Assembly (NCBI GenBank): GCA_028284625.1
Contig: JANQRH010000026.1
Coordinates: 537,795 to 601,794, forward strand
DNA: 64,000 nt
Source: Afifellaceae bacterium
GTDB lineage: Bacteria > Pseudomonadota > Alphaproteobacteria > Rhizobiales > Afifellaceae
Direction: 5' to 3'
The notes under the pieces are model-generated. The model was given only the letters and a program-made list of their open reading frames with translations. It had not been told where the DNA came from and searched no databases. Below, piece by piece: positions 34,698 through 44,740 of this stretch. The stretch's first letter is position 1. Each line of letters begins with the position of its first letter. A program made the translations under genes and the position numbers.

Positions 34698-34940
34698 ATG
34701 AGCGACAACAGCATCGAGGCGCGCGTCAAGAAGATCGTCGTCGAGCATCTCGGCGTGGAAGAAGACAAGGTCAGCAAAGACGCAAGTTTTATCGACGACC
34801 TTGGCGCCGACAGCCTGGATACGGTTGAGCTCGTTATGGCGTTTGAGGAGGAGTTCAGCGTCGAAATCCCCGACGATGCGGCGGAGACCATCCTGACCGT
34901 CGGCGACGCGGTGACGTTCCTGGAGAAAAACACGGCCTAG
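34698..34940 (+). CDS. acpP: Acyl carrier protein
   Basis: An 80-residue acidic carrier protein. The 4'-phosphopantetheine attachment serine is in [11 protein letters not shown]. The sequence is canonical for the fatty-acid-synthesis ACP. GAGGAA precedes ATG 34698. fabF follows 18 nt later, the standard arrangement. Confidence 0.98.
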   Translation: MSDNSIEARVKKIVVEHLGVEEDKVSKDASFIDDLGADSLDTVELVMAFEEEFSVEIPDDAAETILTVGDAVTFLEKNTA

Positions 34941-34958
34941 CGGCGGAAGTTCCGTATC

Positions 34959-36218
34959 ATGCGGCGTGTCGTTGTCACCGGGCTGGGCATGGTGGCGCCG
35001 CTCGGCAGCGGCGTCGAAACCAATTGGTCGCGCCTGATCGCCGGCGAAAACGGCGCCTCCCGCGTCACCGACTTCGAGGTCTCCGATATTGCGGCGCAGA
35101 TCGCCTGCCGCATTCCGCGCGGCGATGGATCGAACGGCACGTTCAATCCCGACTCCGCCATGGAGCCGAAGGAGCAGCGTAAGGTCGACGATTTCATCAT
35201 CTTCGGCGTGGCTGCGGCCGACGAGGCGCTCGCTGATTCCGGCTGGGAGCCGAAATCGGACGAGGAACGCTACACGACCGGCGTGCTGTTTGGGTCGGGC
35301 ATCGGCGGCATTGACGGCATCGTGGACGCCGGAATCACCCTCCACGAGAAGGGCCCACGGCGCATTTCGCCATTCTTCATTCCCGGGCGGCTGATCAACC
35401 TGGCCTCCGGCTATATCTCCATCAAGCACGGGCTGAAGGGCCCGAACCATGCCGTCGTCACCGCCTGTTCCACGGGCGCGCATGCGATTGGCGACGCTTC
35501 GCGGCTGATCGCGCTGGGCGATGCCGACGTGATGGTCGCCGGCGGGACGGAATCGCCCGTCTGCCGGATATCGCTCGCCGGCTTCGCCGCCTGCCGTGCG
35601 CTTTCCACCGGCTTCAACGATACACCGGAAAAGGCCTCACGGCCGTATGACAAGGACCGCGACGGCTTCGTCATGGGCGAGGGCGCCGGCGCTGTGGTGC
35701 TTGAGGAGTATGAGCACGCCAAGGCGCGCGGCGCCAAAATCTACGGCGAGGTGATCGGTTACGGCCTGTCGGGCGACGCATTTCATATCACCGCGCCGGA
35801 AGAGACCGGCGACGGTGCCTATCGCTGCATGCGCGCCGCGCTGAAGCGCGCAGAGCTCGACCCTTCAGAGATCGACTACGTCAATGCGCACGGCACCTCC
35901 ACGCCGCTTGGCGATGAGATTGAGCTCGGCGCGGTTGAACGGGTCATGGGCAATGCCGCTGGCGGGCTCACAATGTCGTCGACCAAATCGGCGGTCGGGC
36001 ATCTATTGGGCGCCGCCGGCGCGGTTGAGGCGATCTTCTGCCTGCTCGCCATCCGCGACAATGTCGTGCCGCCGACGCTGAACCTCGATAATCCGTCGGT
36101 GGAGACACCGGTTGACCTGGTGCCGCTGAAGGCCAAGGAAAAGCAGATCGATACGGTGCTTTCCAACTCCTTTGGTTTTGGTGGCACAAACGCGTCGCTG
36201 GTCTTCCGGCGCGTGTGA
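34959..36218 (+). CDS. fabF: 3-oxoacyl-[acyl-carrier-protein] synthase II
   Basis: Condensing enzyme for chain elongation. The 419-residue thiolase-fold protein has the Cys-His-His triad in VVTACSTGAHAIG, NAHGTSTPLGD and KSAVGHLLGAAG, plus the C-terminal NSFGFGGTNASLVF. It starts at ATG 34959, 18 nt after acpP. It belongs with fabD, fabG and acpP to type II fatty acid synthesis in the cytoplasm. Confidence 0.96.
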   Translation: MRRVVVTGLGMVAPLGSGVETNWSRLIAGENGASRVTDFEVSDIAAQIACRIPRGDGSNGTFNPDSAMEPKEQRKVDDFIIFGVAAADEALADSGWEPKSDEERYTTGVLFGSGIGGIDGIVDAGITLHEKGPRRISPFFIPGRLINLASGYISIKHGLKGPNHAVVTACSTGAHAIGDASRLIALGDADVMVAGGTESPVCRISLAGFAACRALSTGFNDTPEKASRPYDKDRDGFVMGEGAGAVVLEEYEHAKARGAKIYGEVIGYGLSGDAFHITAPEETGDGAYRCMRAALKRAELDPSEIDYVNAHGTSTPLGDEIELGAVERVMGNAAGGLTMSSTKSAVGHLLGAAGAVEAIFCLLAIRDNVVPPTLNLDNPSVETPVDLVPLKAKEKQIDTVLSNSFGFGGTNASLVFRRV

Positions 36219-36284
36219 CGCATGCCGTGTGAGTTGCCGCGCGCGCGGCGAGATGCTTGAACGCGGTAGACAGCAAAAGAGCGA

Positions 36285-37571
36285 ATGGCCAGACAACGCA
36301 ATCGCCCCGGCGACTACGACCCACCAGACATGCCGGCCGTGTCGCCGCTCGACATGCCGGTGGAGGGGGAGGAGCTCCTAGAGCAGCCCCAGCGCCGCCG
36401 TATTGCGCCCAAGAGCCCGCGCCAGGTCTTGCAGCCGGAGGCCGCACCTCCGCCGCCACCGCGCTCGCAAAAGGCCCGCCATCCGCTCGTCGTGGTTCTG
36501 AACTTCTTCGTGATGGTTGCCGTACTGGTCGTGCTCGGTGCGGCCGGCGCCTTCTATTTCGGCAGCCGGCAGTTCGACGGCCAGGGCCCGCTGACGGAAA
36601 CCACCAGCGTGCTCATTCAGCCCGGCGCGGGACTGGACACTATCTCCAATCTGCTGTCGCGGCAGAATGTCATTGAGAGCGAGTTCATCTTCTCCGCGGC
36701 GGTGCGGGTGTTTGGTTCAGAAAGTGATCTGAAGGCGGGCGAATATCTGTTTCAGCCCGGCGTCAGCATGCGCGAGGTGCTCGACGATCTCGTGTCCGGA
36801 CGCTCCGTCCTGCACGCCATCACCTTTCCTGAAGGCTTGACGAGCCAGCAGATCGTCGACCGGCTGCTGCTTGATCCGATCCTGACCGGTGAGATCACCG
36901 AGCTGCCGCCGGAAGGCTCGCTAATGCCCGACACCTACAAGTTCACCCGCGGCGCGACGCGTCAGCAGATGATCGATCAGATGACGCGGATGCAGGAACG
37001 CGCCGTCGCGGACATCTGGGCACGCCGGGTGCCGGGCCTGCCGGTCGAGACGCCGGAGGAATTCATCACGCTTGCTTCGATCGTGGAGAAGGAGACCGGG
37101 CGGGCGGATGAGCGGCCGCGTGTGGCCGGTGTCTTCATCAACCGTCTGAACCAGGGCATGCGGCTCGATTCCGACCCGACGATCATCTACGGCATCTATG
37201 GCAGCGCCGGGCCGCCTTCCGGCCACGTGATCCTGCGTTCGGAGTTAGACAGGAAGACGGAGTACAACACCTATCATTTCACCGGCCTCCCGCCCGGGCC
37301 GATCGCGAATCCAGGCCGCGCGGCGCTTGAAGCGGTGGCCAATCCGTCGCGCACGGACGAGCTCTACTTCGTTGCCGATGGCACTGGCGGGCACGCCTTC
37401 GCCTCCACGTTGGATGAGCACAACCGCAACGTGGCGCGGTGGCGCCAGATCGAGGCGGAACGGCGCGCCGCGGCGCAAGCCGCCGAAGCGGAGGCGGCCG
37501 AGGCCGCCGAAGCAGCTGAGCCTGGGGCCGCCGAAGAGGGAGCCGGCGGCGCTGAAGAAGCCGCGGAGTAA
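36285..37571 (+). CDS. mltG: Endolytic murein transglycosylase MltG
   Basis: Inner-membrane lytic transglycosylase that cuts nascent glycan strands. The 428-residue protein has a Pro/Glu-rich cytoplasmic leader of about 65 residues, one membrane helix at about 67-93, a LysM-like region, and the YceG catalytic motif LASIVEKETG with Glu268. It ends in an Ala/Glu-rich low-complexity tail of about 35 residues. The stop is followed after one nucleotide by a palindromic repeat. Placement after fabF is conserved in alphaproteobacteria. Confidence 0.93.
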   Translation: MARQRNRPGDYDPPDMPAVSPLDMPVEGEELLEQPQRRRIAPKSPRQVLQPEAAPPPPPRSQKARHPLVVVLNFFVMVAVLVVLGAAGAFYFGSRQFDGQGPLTETTSVLIQPGAGLDTISNLLSRQNVIESEFIFSAAVRVFGSESDLKAGEYLFQPGVSMREVLDDLVSGRSVLHAITFPEGLTSQQIVDRLLLDPILTGEITELPPEGSLMPDTYKFTRGATRQQMIDQMTRMQERAVADIWARRVPGLPVETPEEFITLASIVEKETGRADERPRVAGVFINRLNQGMRLDSDPTIIYGIYGSAGPPSGHVILRSELDRKTEYNTYHFTGLPPGPIANPGRAALEAVANPSRTDELYFVADGTGGHAFASTLDEHNRNVARWRQIEAERRAAAQAAEAEAAEAAEAAEPGAAEEGAGGAEEAAE

Positions 37572-37572
37572 C

Positions 37573-37679
37573 AGCATGATCCCGAAAAGTGGGAACCGGT
37601 TTTCGGATAAGGTCATGCTCCAGCAAACAAATAGAGCTTCCATTCTGACCCAATCAGAATGGATGAAGCTCTAAGCCGG
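37573..37679. repeat. Rhizobiales-type palindromic repeat, family B, copy 2
   Basis: 107 bp nearly identical to 20935-21042, with the same two palindromic modules (AGCATGATCC...GGTCATGCTC and CCATTCTGA...TCAGAATGG) and the same CTCTAAGCCGG end. It directly follows the mltG stop codon. Confidence 0.9.
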
Positions 37680-37754
37680 TCCACAGGCGCCGGTGGCCGT
37701 GCGGTTGACCGGCCCGACCGAATCGATGGGTCTGCCAAAAACCGGCGGTGAACG

Positions 37755-38642
37755 ATGGCGCTGTCCAGCATGACCGGCTTTGCCCGCACCTCTTTTGAGG
37801 TGGACGAGGCGAAGTTCACTTGGGAGCTGAAGAGCGTGAACGCGCGTGGCCTGGAGATGCGCGTTCGGCTGCCGCCCGGCTTCGACCGCCTAGAAAGCGA
37901 CGCGCGTGCCTTGGTGCGCCGCGAGGTCGGGCGTGGAAGCTGTTTCCTGGTCCTGCAAAGAGATACCGGTAAGGCCCGCACCGAACTCAGCGTGAATGAG
38001 GAGGCGCTGGCTCTGGTTGTCGCCGCCGCGCGGCGCCTCTCGGCCGTGGAAGGCATCGCCGCGCCGACCGCCGATGGCCTCCTTGCCATCCCCGGCGTGT
38101 TGCAGGACAGCGGCGCACCACTCGACGAAGAGGCATTGGAACGCCGCGACGCCGCGATCCTCAAGGCGCTCGCCGAGGCGCTCAAAGCCCTCGTTGCCGC
38201 GCGGCTGGAGGAGGGGAAGCGGCTTGCCGCCGTGCTTGAGGATCAGCTTGCCGCGATCGCGCGCATGGTGGAGGAGGCGTCGGAGATTTCGGCCGAAGCG
38301 CCGGAGGCTCTGAAGGCGCGCATCCGCGAGCAGGTCGCGGTCCTGACGGAGGACAAGAACGGCCTCACGCCTGAGCGCCTCCACCAGGAGGCCGTGCTCG
38401 CCGCCACACGCGCCGATGTGCGCGAAGAACTCGATCGGCTTCGCTCCCACATCGCCGGCGCGCGCGAGATGATCGATACCGGCGGCGCGGTCGGTCGCCG
38501 ACTTGATTTCCTGGCTCAGGAATTCAACCGTGAGGCCAACACGTTGTGCTCGAAGGCGTTTGACCGCAGATTGACGGCTCTCGGCCTAGAGTTGAAAGCG
38601 ACCATCGACCAGTTCCGCGAACAGGTGCAGAATTTGGCATGA
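37755..38642 (+). CDS. YicC family endoribonuclease-like protein
   Basis: A 295-residue protein starting MALSSMTGFARTSFE, the invariant YicC N-terminus, with LKSVNARGLEMRVRLP and the C-terminal DUF1732 region (GREMIDTGGAVGRRLDFLAQEFNREANTL-type helix, here beginning AREMIDTGG). YicC has been described in E. coli as an RNase affecting small-RNA turnover. Its stop overlaps the gmk start by 4 nt (ATGA), the usual yicC-gmk pair. Confidence 0.92.
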   Translation: MALSSMTGFARTSFEVDEAKFTWELKSVNARGLEMRVRLPPGFDRLESDARALVRREVGRGSCFLVLQRDTGKARTELSVNEEALALVVAAARRLSAVEGIAAPTADGLLAIPGVLQDSGAPLDEEALERRDAAILKALAEALKALVAARLEEGKRLAAVLEDQLAAIARMVEEASEISAEAPEALKARIREQVAVLTEDKNGLTPERLHQEAVLAATRADVREELDRLRSHIAGAREMIDTGGAVGRRLDFLAQEFNREANTLCSKAFDRRLTALGLELKATIDQFREQVQNLA

Positions 38643-39451
38643 GCAGCGACCCGATTCAGCTTGCCCGCAGGGGGCTGATGCTCGTCCTGTCCTCGCCGTC
38701 GGGCGCCGGCAAGTCGACGCTGGCGCGGCTACTTCTGTCGGAAGAGCGGGACCTGATCCTCTCCATCTCCGTCACCACACGCCAGCGGCGGCCGAGCGAG
38801 GTTGACGGGCAGCACTATCACTTCATTTCCGAGGCAGCTTTCCTGCGCATGCGCGACAATGGTGAGCTGCTGGAATCCGCCGAGGTCCACGGCAATTATT
38901 ACGGCACGCCGCGCGAGCCTGTGGAAACCGCGCTCGCGGAGGGCAGGGACGTGCTCTTCGATATCGATTGGCAGGGCACCGAGCAGCTTGCTTCAAACGA
39001 GTCCCTGTCGGGCGACGTGGTCCGCGTCTTCGTCTTGCCGCCCAATTTCAGCGAACTCAAGGCGCGGCTGGAGCGCCGCGCGGAGGACAGCGCCGACACG
39101 ATCAAGAAGCGACTCGGCAATTCACGCACCGAGATCGGCAAGTGGACTCAGTACGATTATGTCATCGTCAACGAGGATCTCGGTGAGACCTTCCCCGTGC
39201 TGCGGGCCATCCTCCGGGCGGAACGGATGCGGCGCGAGCGGGTCGTCGGGCTTTCCGGATTTGTCGAAGGCTTGCTTCACCAGGCCGGCGAAATCATTGA
39301 GGGGTCTGGATCAGCCGCCGCCGTGGAACCCGTTGCCGAGTCGGTGGCAGAGCCCGCTGCCGAACCGGTCGCGGAGCCGGCATCAGCCCCCGAGGCGGAG
39401 CCGGTTGCCGAGCCCGTGACGGAGCCCGGCGAACAGGGCAGCGAGCCTTAG
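38639..39451 (+). CDS. gmk: Guanylate kinase with C-terminal Pro-Val-Ala-Glu repeat tail
   Basis: Phosphorylates GMP to GDP. The P-loop [10 protein letters not shown] at residues 18-27, [17 protein letters not shown], and the LID region are normal up to about residue 215. Beyond this, a tail of about 50 residues is low complexity and acidic, with repeated [14 protein letters not shown] units, making 270 residues where 200-220 is usual. The last 69 nt overlap the 3' end of the convergent rsmA gene. The tail probably arose by loss of the original stop or by repeat growth; it is unlikely to affect catalysis. Confidence 0.94.
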   Translation: MSSDPIQLARRGLMLVLSSPSGAGKSTLARLLLSEERDLILSISVTTRQRRPSEVDGQHYHFISEAAFLRMRDNGELLESAEVHGNYYGTPREPVETALAEGRDVLFDIDWQGTEQLASNESLSGDVVRVFVLPPNFSELKARLERRAEDSADTIKKRLGNSRTEIGKWTQYDYVIVNEDLGETFPVLRAILRAERMRRERVVGLSGFVEGLLHQAGEIIEGSGSAAAVEPVAESVAEPAAEPVAEPASAPEAEPVAEPVTEPGEQGSEP

Positions 39452-40270
39452 AAACGCCTCGACCGGCAGCTGCTCGGCGCGCAGGGTGGCGTCAATCCCC
39501 GCCTTTTCCAGAATTGCTTCCGGCTCCGGCCAAAGCGTCTTGAGGCTGGAGCGCAGCATCTTGCGCCGCTGACCAAAGGCGGCAGCCGTCACAGCTTCGA
39601 CCGCGCCGACCGGTAGGCGCTCCGCATCCGGTTTCGGCTCCAGCCGCACCACCGCCGACGTCACTTTGGGCGGCGGTGTGAAAGCGCGCGCCGGCACCTG
39701 GAAAAGGATCGCGGCGTCGGCCCGCCACCCCGTCAGCACGGCTAGGCGGCCATAGTGCTTTGATCCAGGGGCGGCGACGATGCGCTCCGCCACCTCTTTC
39801 TGGAACATCAGCGTCAAGCTCGGCCAATAGGGCGGCCAGGGCTCCGCCGACAGCCACCCGACAAGCAGCGGTGTGGCGATGTTGTAGGGCAGGTTGGCGA
39901 CGATACGGAGCGGGTGCGGCCCCGCCAGCGCGGCATAGTCAAAGTCGAGCGCGTCGCCCTGATGAATGTCGAGGCGTCCCGGCGCAGCGGTGGCAATAGC
40001 TTCAAGCGCCGGCCGCACGCGTTCGTCGCGCTCAATCGCTGTCACCCGCGCCGCACCCTCAAGCAGCAGTGCCCGTGTCAAACCTCCGGGCCCGGGGCCG
40101 ATCTCAACAACATGGGCGCCGTCAAGCGGCCCGCCGGCTCGGGCGACCCGACGCGTCAGGTTCAGGTCGAGCAGAAAATTCTGGCCGAGCGCCTTCCGCG
40201 CCGCCAAACCATGCGCGGCGATCAGCTCACGCAGCGGCGGGAGCGCGGCGAGCGCATCCGCGTCGGTCAA
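39383..40270 (-). CDS. rsmA: 16S rRNA (adenine1518/1519-N6) dimethyltransferase
   Basis: KsgA-type methyltransferase acting late in 30S assembly. The 295-residue protein has [19 protein letters not shown] motif [15 protein letters not shown], the catalytic motif [13 protein letters not shown], and a C-terminal helical domain. Its final 15 or so residues ([14 protein letters not shown]) are antisense to the gmk tail and look like a recent extension. Its start overlaps the pdxA stop by 4 nt, so it is the last gene of the lptFGD-surA-pdxA-rsmA series. Confidence 0.95.
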   Translation of the reverse strand: MTDADALAALPPLRELIAAHGLAARKALGQNFLLDLNLTRRVARAGGPLDGAHVVEIGPGPGGLTRALLLEGAARVTAIERDERVRPALEAIATAAPGRLDIHQGDALDFDYAALAGPHPLRIVANLPYNIATPLLVGWLSAEPWPPYWPSLTLMFQKEVAERIVAAPGSKHYGRLAVLTGWRADAAILFQVPARAFTPPPKVTSAVVRLEPKPDAERLPVGAVEAVTAAAFGQRRKMLRSSLKTLWPEPEAILEKAGIDATLRAEQLPVEAFLRLAALFAGLRHGLGNRLRLGG

Positions 40271-41286
40271 GAATTCACCTCAGCGCGCGCCAGCTCATCC
40301 GCCATTTTCAAGGCGACGATCAGGCTGGCGGCGCGCGCCCTGCCGGTGCCGGCGAGCGGCAGCGCCGTGCCGTGGTCGGGCGACGTGCGGATGAACGGCA
40401 GCCCCAGTGTGACGTTGACGCTTTCGTCAAAAGCAAGCGTCTTGATGGGGATGAGCGCCTGGTCGTGGTACATGCACAAGGCGGCGTCGTAGCTTTCGCG
40501 CGCCTGTTCGTGAAAGAGGGCGTCGGCGGAACGCGGGCCGCTCGCTGCGATGCCGGCCTGGACAAGCGCCTCCACCGCGGGCCGCACGACAGCCTCATCC
40601 TCGCCGCCCAGCATCCCGTCCTCGCCCGCGTGCGGGTTGAGTCCCGCAAGGGCAAGGCGCGGGCGCGCAATACCGAAACGGTTGAAAAGCTCTCGCGCAA
40701 CGATCGTTCCGGTCTCCACGATCAGCTCGGTGGTCAGGCGCGCCGGAACCTCCGCCAGCGGAATATGCACCGTGACCGGCACGACGCGAAGCTGAGGCCC
40801 GGCCAGCATCATCACCGGCGTGGCGGCATGGCCAAAAAGCTCCTTGGTCAGCGTGCCGAGATATTCAGTATGCCCCGGAAAGCCGAAACCAGCCGCGTCG
40901 AGCACCTTCTTTTGGACCGGGTTGGTGACGACCGCCGCCGCGTCGCCGGAGCGCACCATGGCGACTGAGGTGCGGATCGATTGCACAACGGCGTCTGTGT
41001 CGCCGGAATCGACCTGGCCGGGCTCGCCGGCCAGGCGAGGCGCCTCGGCCATGCAAGGGATCGCTTCAGCAAAGACGGTCGGCGCATCGGCGGGCGAGGC
41101 CACGATTACGCGGATGCGCTGGCCCATCGCTTCGGCTCGACGGACCAGCACCTCACCGTCGCCGACAAAGATGAAAGGCGGGATTTCCTCGGCTTCCCGC
41201 GCCAGCCATGCCATGATCGTGATGTCGAGGCCGATACCCGCGGGTTCGCCGACCGTCAGCGCCAGCGGCTTGCGGCCATTCTTCAC
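40267..41286 (-). CDS. pdxA: 4-hydroxythreonine-4-phosphate dehydrogenase
   Basis: NAD- and metal-dependent enzyme of vitamin B6 synthesis. The 339-residue protein has the conserved [12 protein letters not shown] near residue 11, [25 protein letters not shown] and [14 protein letters not shown]. The frame is open to 41421, but GTG 41286 overlaps the surA stop as GTGA and gives the normal N-terminus ([11 protein letters not shown]). rsmA overlaps its end. The surA-pdxA-rsmA order is the same as in enterobacteria. Confidence 0.94.
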   Translation of the reverse strand: MKNGRKPLALTVGEPAGIGLDITIMAWLAREAEEIPPFIFVGDGEVLVRRAEAMGQRIRVIVASPADAPTVFAEAIPCMAEAPRLAGEPGQVDSGDTDAVVQSIRTSVAMVRSGDAAAVVTNPVQKKVLDAAGFGFPGHTEYLGTLTKELFGHAATPVMMLAGPQLRVVPVTVHIPLAEVPARLTTELIVETGTIVARELFNRFGIARPRLALAGLNPHAGEDGMLGGEDEAVVRPAVEALVQAGIAASGPRSADALFHEQARESYDAALCMYHDQALIPIKTLAFDESVNVTLGLPFIRTSPDHGTALPLAGTGRARAASLIVALKMADELARAEVNS

Positions 41287-42254
41287 CGGTACTCGATGAC
41301 GGCGTCGGAGCGCAGATCCCGCAGATAGCGGCGAGCCAGCAAAGCGCCGCGCTCGCTGGAGAGCTCCTGTCTCGCCTCCACGGCCGCTTCCGTCTGCCCG
41401 GCGATCTCGTTCTTGGCGCACACGCCGAGAAGCTCGTAGCCCTCTTTGATCTGGTTCGGCTCGGTGATGCCGCCAACGTCAAGGGCCGCCAGCTTGGCGC
41501 GAAGGTCGGGCGTAAGCTGGCCCTCCTCGCGCCGCACAGGCTGCTTCACGACGACCCCCGGCCTGCCGGCAACCAGCTGCAGGGTCTGGTCGCAACCTTG
41601 GAATTCACTGCGAAACGCCGCCGCCTCGCGCCGCTTCTGCGCCTGGGTGCCGGACCCCGCGCCCTCGGGCACGACGAAGACGATCTGCTGCACCAGGTAT
41701 TCCGTGGCCTTCCGGTCTGCTTCCTCCGCTTCGCGCCCGGTGAGCGCGGCCGCGACGTCCCGATCGGTGATGTTCACGGTGGCGCGGAAGCGGCTGCGGA
41801 CAATCCGCGACCAGCCCAAATTGGCGCGAATGAAATCCTTGAACGTCTGCGGATCAAAGCCCGCTTGACGCATGGCCTGGCTGAACTGCGCCGGAGACAG
41901 CTTGGCGGCGCGCGCCCTGATGGCAAACTCCGCCTCGACTTCGTCATCGGAGATCTGGACGCGCCGGCGCTCGGCCTCCTGCACCATCAGCCGTTCGTCG
42001 ATCAGCTGCTCAATCGCCGCCTTCTCGCCTTGCTGGCCACGCGTGAAGGTCCGCACCATCCGGGTGCGCTGCTGGACGTCGTAGCTTGTGATGGGCTGAT
42101 CGTTCACCAGCACGCGAATGGAGCTTTGGCTCCAGGCGGGGCTCGGGTCCCAGATCAAGAGGGCAGCAAGGCCGACAAGCGCTGCCGCAAGCGGCGACGC
42201 CTTGCGCGAGGAATGTCCGGCCGTCTTGGCGGGCCGGCAAGCGGGATGGTTCAT
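41283..42254 (-). CDS. surA: Periplasmic chaperone SurA
   Basis: Chaperone for outer-membrane proteins, including LptD. ATG 42254 with GGAG upstream gives a 323-residue precursor with a signal peptide (PLAAALVGLAALLIW, cleaved after SPAWS or nearby). The SurA N-terminal domain follows (IRVLVNDQPITSYDVQQRTRM, LIDERLMVQEAERRRV), then one degenerate parvulin-like region; this short single-domain form is common in alphaproteobacteria. It lies between lptD and pdxA. The longer ORF start at 42347 is rejected because it adds residues before the signal peptide. Confidence 0.88.
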   Translation of the reverse strand: MNHPACRPAKTAGHSSRKASPLAAALVGLAALLIWDPSPAWSQSSIRVLVNDQPITSYDVQQRTRMVRTFTRGQQGEKAAIEQLIDERLMVQEAERRRVQISDDEVEAEFAIRARAAKLSPAQFSQAMRQAGFDPQTFKDFIRANLGWSRIVRSRFRATVNITDRDVAAALTGREAEEADRKATEYLVQQIVFVVPEGAGSGTQAQKRREAAAFRSEFQGCDQTLQLVAGRPGVVVKQPVRREEGQLTPDLRAKLAALDVGGITEPNQIKEGYELLGVCAKNEIAGQTEAAVEARQELSSERGALLARRYLRDLRSDAVIEYR

Positions 42255-42343
42255 GTGAGCGCTCCGGGCGCTGAAAAGTGCGAATCGGGCCGCCACTTTA
42301 GCCGCCATTCTGTCGAAAATCCGGCGCTTTGAGCATCCTTGGC

Positions 42344-44740
42344 TCACTCTGAATCCGGCTGCAATTGTGAGCGGAACGTGCTTCCGGTCAGCGTGCGCAG
42401 GTTGAAGCGGAAGAAGATCTGCCGCTCCGAGACGAGATCCGAGTAGGGCTCCGTCGTCTCCGAATAGACGGCGGAGAAGTCGAAACAGTCGCCGCCATAG
42501 GCGAGGCCGAGGCTGCGCGAAACCGCCGAATTGCGCTCAATGTCGTAAACCAGCGAGCCAAGCACGGACCAATTGTCCACAAATTCGATGGAGGCTGCGG
42601 TGTTCATCTGCTGGCGCTGCTCGAAGATGCCGGCAGACTGGCTGGTGCGATAATAGGCGTAACCGATGGAGGCCGTGCTTGCGCCATAAGCGCCTATGGC
42701 GCTGATCTCCGCGCTGTTCACGTCAAGGTCGCCGCTGTCGAACCGCGCGCGAGCGGTCGCCGCCACGCCAAGCCCGGTATTGACAGTGACGCGCCCGACG
42801 AAGTCCGATTCATCGTTCTCCAGACCGGAGCCTACGCCTGTCTGAGCGTGGTCCTGCAGGGCGAACGAATTTTCTCCGGCAAGCTGGAAGGACTGGCCGA
42901 ACATGGCGTCGACCGAGGCGCCGTTGGGCAAGAGGCCCTGATAGACGAAGCCGAGATTGGCGCGCACGCCGCCCTCCTGGCGGTCGTAGCCGGAGAACTT
43001 GTCCCAGCGGAACAAGGTGGTGTCGTCCAGCACCAGGCTCTGTGAATCCTCGTTTGGCAAGTCGCCGGGATGAGCTTCGTCCGGCCGCACGATGATCTGC
43101 GCCTTGGGGCCGAATGTATGCACAGTGGACCCCAGCGTCGCCAGGAACGGCCACTCATATTCCACACCGACCGCTGGCATGGCCCGCACCAGCACGCGGC
43201 TGTCGGATAGACCCGCAGCGCGGTCGTCCGACGCCACCCAGTTTGAATCGGCCTGCAAATAGCTGAACGGCGTGATCAGCTGGCCGCCTGGCGCGATGAA
43301 CCGCCGCCGCCAGCTGACGCGACTGGTGGTACGGGTGAAGGTCCCCGCAACACCGGCATAGAACGCCGCAAACGGCGCCGGCGGATTGCGCAGATCGCTT
43401 TGGTCGCGCGTCAGGCTGGTGAAGTTCGTGTCGACCCGCAATTCGCCGCCGAGGATCGGCCGGCCGACGAGGTAATTGTGGTCGAGAACCGGGTGCACCA
43501 GCGGCTGCTCTTCCTGGTCGTTGTGGACGAACTCGTCGACCGTCGTCGGATCGCCGTCATCCGGCAGCCCCTCCACCGTGTTCTCGCGCTGCACCTGAAA
43601 GCCGTAGCCGCGGAGCTCGAAATTGTTCGTCTGGCTTGAGCCGGCCAGATAGACGGTGGAGGCGAGGTCGCTGCTGCCGGCGCCCGATATGCCGTAATCG
43701 CGATTGAACGTGCGGTCGGTGACCGCATGGATATCCCAGCCAAAGCCCCAATTGTCGCTTAAGGCGAAATTGCCGGTCGTGCGCAGGCTTCCGCGGAAGT
43801 CGCGATTGCCACTCAACGGCTCTCCGTCTTCGATGAAAGCGTCCTTGTCGCGCTGAAATATCCCCGCCAGCCGGATCGAGTAGGCGCCGTTCATCAGGCG
43901 ATGCCGCCACTGCGCCTGCCCGAGCACGCCCTGCCGTGTCAGGAAGGTGGGCGAGAGAGTGACGTCGTAGTTTGGCGCAAGGTTCCAGAAAAACGGCACG
44001 GTGACGCCGGAGCCGATCGCATCGCCGTTGACGACGGAGGGAAGCAGAAAGCCCGTCTTGCGCCGTACGCTTGGATCGGGATGGAAGAATGCCGGCGCGT
44101 AGGCAATCGGGATGCCCAGAAACTCAAGCCGCGCGTGCCGGTAATAGACGGTGCGCTCCTCGCGATTGTGGATGATGCGCGCCGCCCTGATCTGCCAAAG
44201 CGGCGGTCGCTCAGGGTGCTTCAGGCAGGTCCGGCAGGCCGTATAGGTGCCGCGGCGAAAGACGGTGACATTGTCGTCGCGGCGCTCCGCTTCCTCCGCG
44301 GTGAAGCGCGCCTGCTCCGGCGTGATGATGTTGAGGCTCTCCAGAAACCCTTCGCCGAAATCGTCGGTGATATCCAACCGCTCGGCGGTGATAACATGCC
44401 CGCTCGGCTCCAGCATGCGCACGCCGCCGGAGGCAATCAGGCGGCGGGATTTCTGGTCGTATGTGACCCGCTCGGCGTCGACGACATAGGCACCGTAATA
44501 GAGTTGGACATTGCCGATCGCGGTGACGGTCTCGGCATCGAAGTCGTAGACGAGCTCATCGGCCTCAAGCAGAAGCCGCTGCGTCGCCGGATCGATTGTA
44601 CCGTCGCTGAGGCTCTGCGCCGCCGCCTGCGTGCTCATTGCCGCGAGGATGAGCCCGGCCGCACACGCCGCTATCAGGCCGCAGGCGCCGGATAGACGGG
44701 CGATCAGATCCCGACCCACACACGCAACAAAGAGCCTCAC
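42344..44740 (-). CDS. lptD: LPS-assembly outer membrane protein LptD
   Basis: Outer-membrane beta-barrel that inserts LPS into the outer leaflet. GTG 44740 overlaps the lptG stop as GTGA and has AGGAGGACG upstream, giving 798 residues with a signal peptide ending near STQAAAQ. The OstA jelly-roll domain follows (LLEADELVYDFDAETVTAIGN-type repeat at about residues 55-140), then the large barrel. CRTCLKH holds a Cys pair that may take part in disulfide formation. It is co-transcribed with lptF and lptG, which is usual in alphaproteobacteria. Confidence 0.94.
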   Translation of the reverse strand: MRLFVACVGRDLIARLSGACGLIAACAAGLILAAMSTQAAAQSLSDGTIDPATQRLLLEADELVYDFDAETVTAIGNVQLYYGAYVVDAERVTYDQKSRRLIASGGVRMLEPSGHVITAERLDITDDFGEGFLESLNIITPEQARFTAEEAERRDDNVTVFRRGTYTACRTCLKHPERPPLWQIRAARIIHNREERTVYYRHARLEFLGIPIAYAPAFFHPDPSVRRKTGFLLPSVVNGDAIGSGVTVPFFWNLAPNYDVTLSPTFLTRQGVLGQAQWRHRLMNGAYSIRLAGIFQRDKDAFIEDGEPLSGNRDFRGSLRTTGNFALSDNWGFGWDIHAVTDRTFNRDYGISGAGSSDLASTVYLAGSSQTNNFELRGYGFQVQRENTVEGLPDDGDPTTVDEFVHNDQEEQPLVHPVLDHNYLVGRPILGGELRVDTNFTSLTRDQSDLRNPPAPFAAFYAGVAGTFTRTTSRVSWRRRFIAPGGQLITPFSYLQADSNWVASDDRAAGLSDSRVLVRAMPAVGVEYEWPFLATLGSTVHTFGPKAQIIVRPDEAHPGDLPNEDSQSLVLDDTTLFRWDKFSGYDRQEGGVRANLGFVYQGLLPNGASVDAMFGQSFQLAGENSFALQDHAQTGVGSGLENDESDFVGRVTVNTGLGVAATARARFDSGDLDVNSAEISAIGAYGASTASIGYAYYRTSQSAGIFEQRQQMNTAASIEFVDNWSVLGSLVYDIERNSAVSRSLGLAYGGDCFDFSAVYSETTEPYSDLVSERQIFFRFNLRTLTGSTFRSQLQPDSE

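Noticed and set aside
34230..35483. 417-codon minus-strand ORF opposite fabG, acpP and fabF
   Set aside because: It crosses three canonical genes; composition and lack of motifs show it is a shadow.
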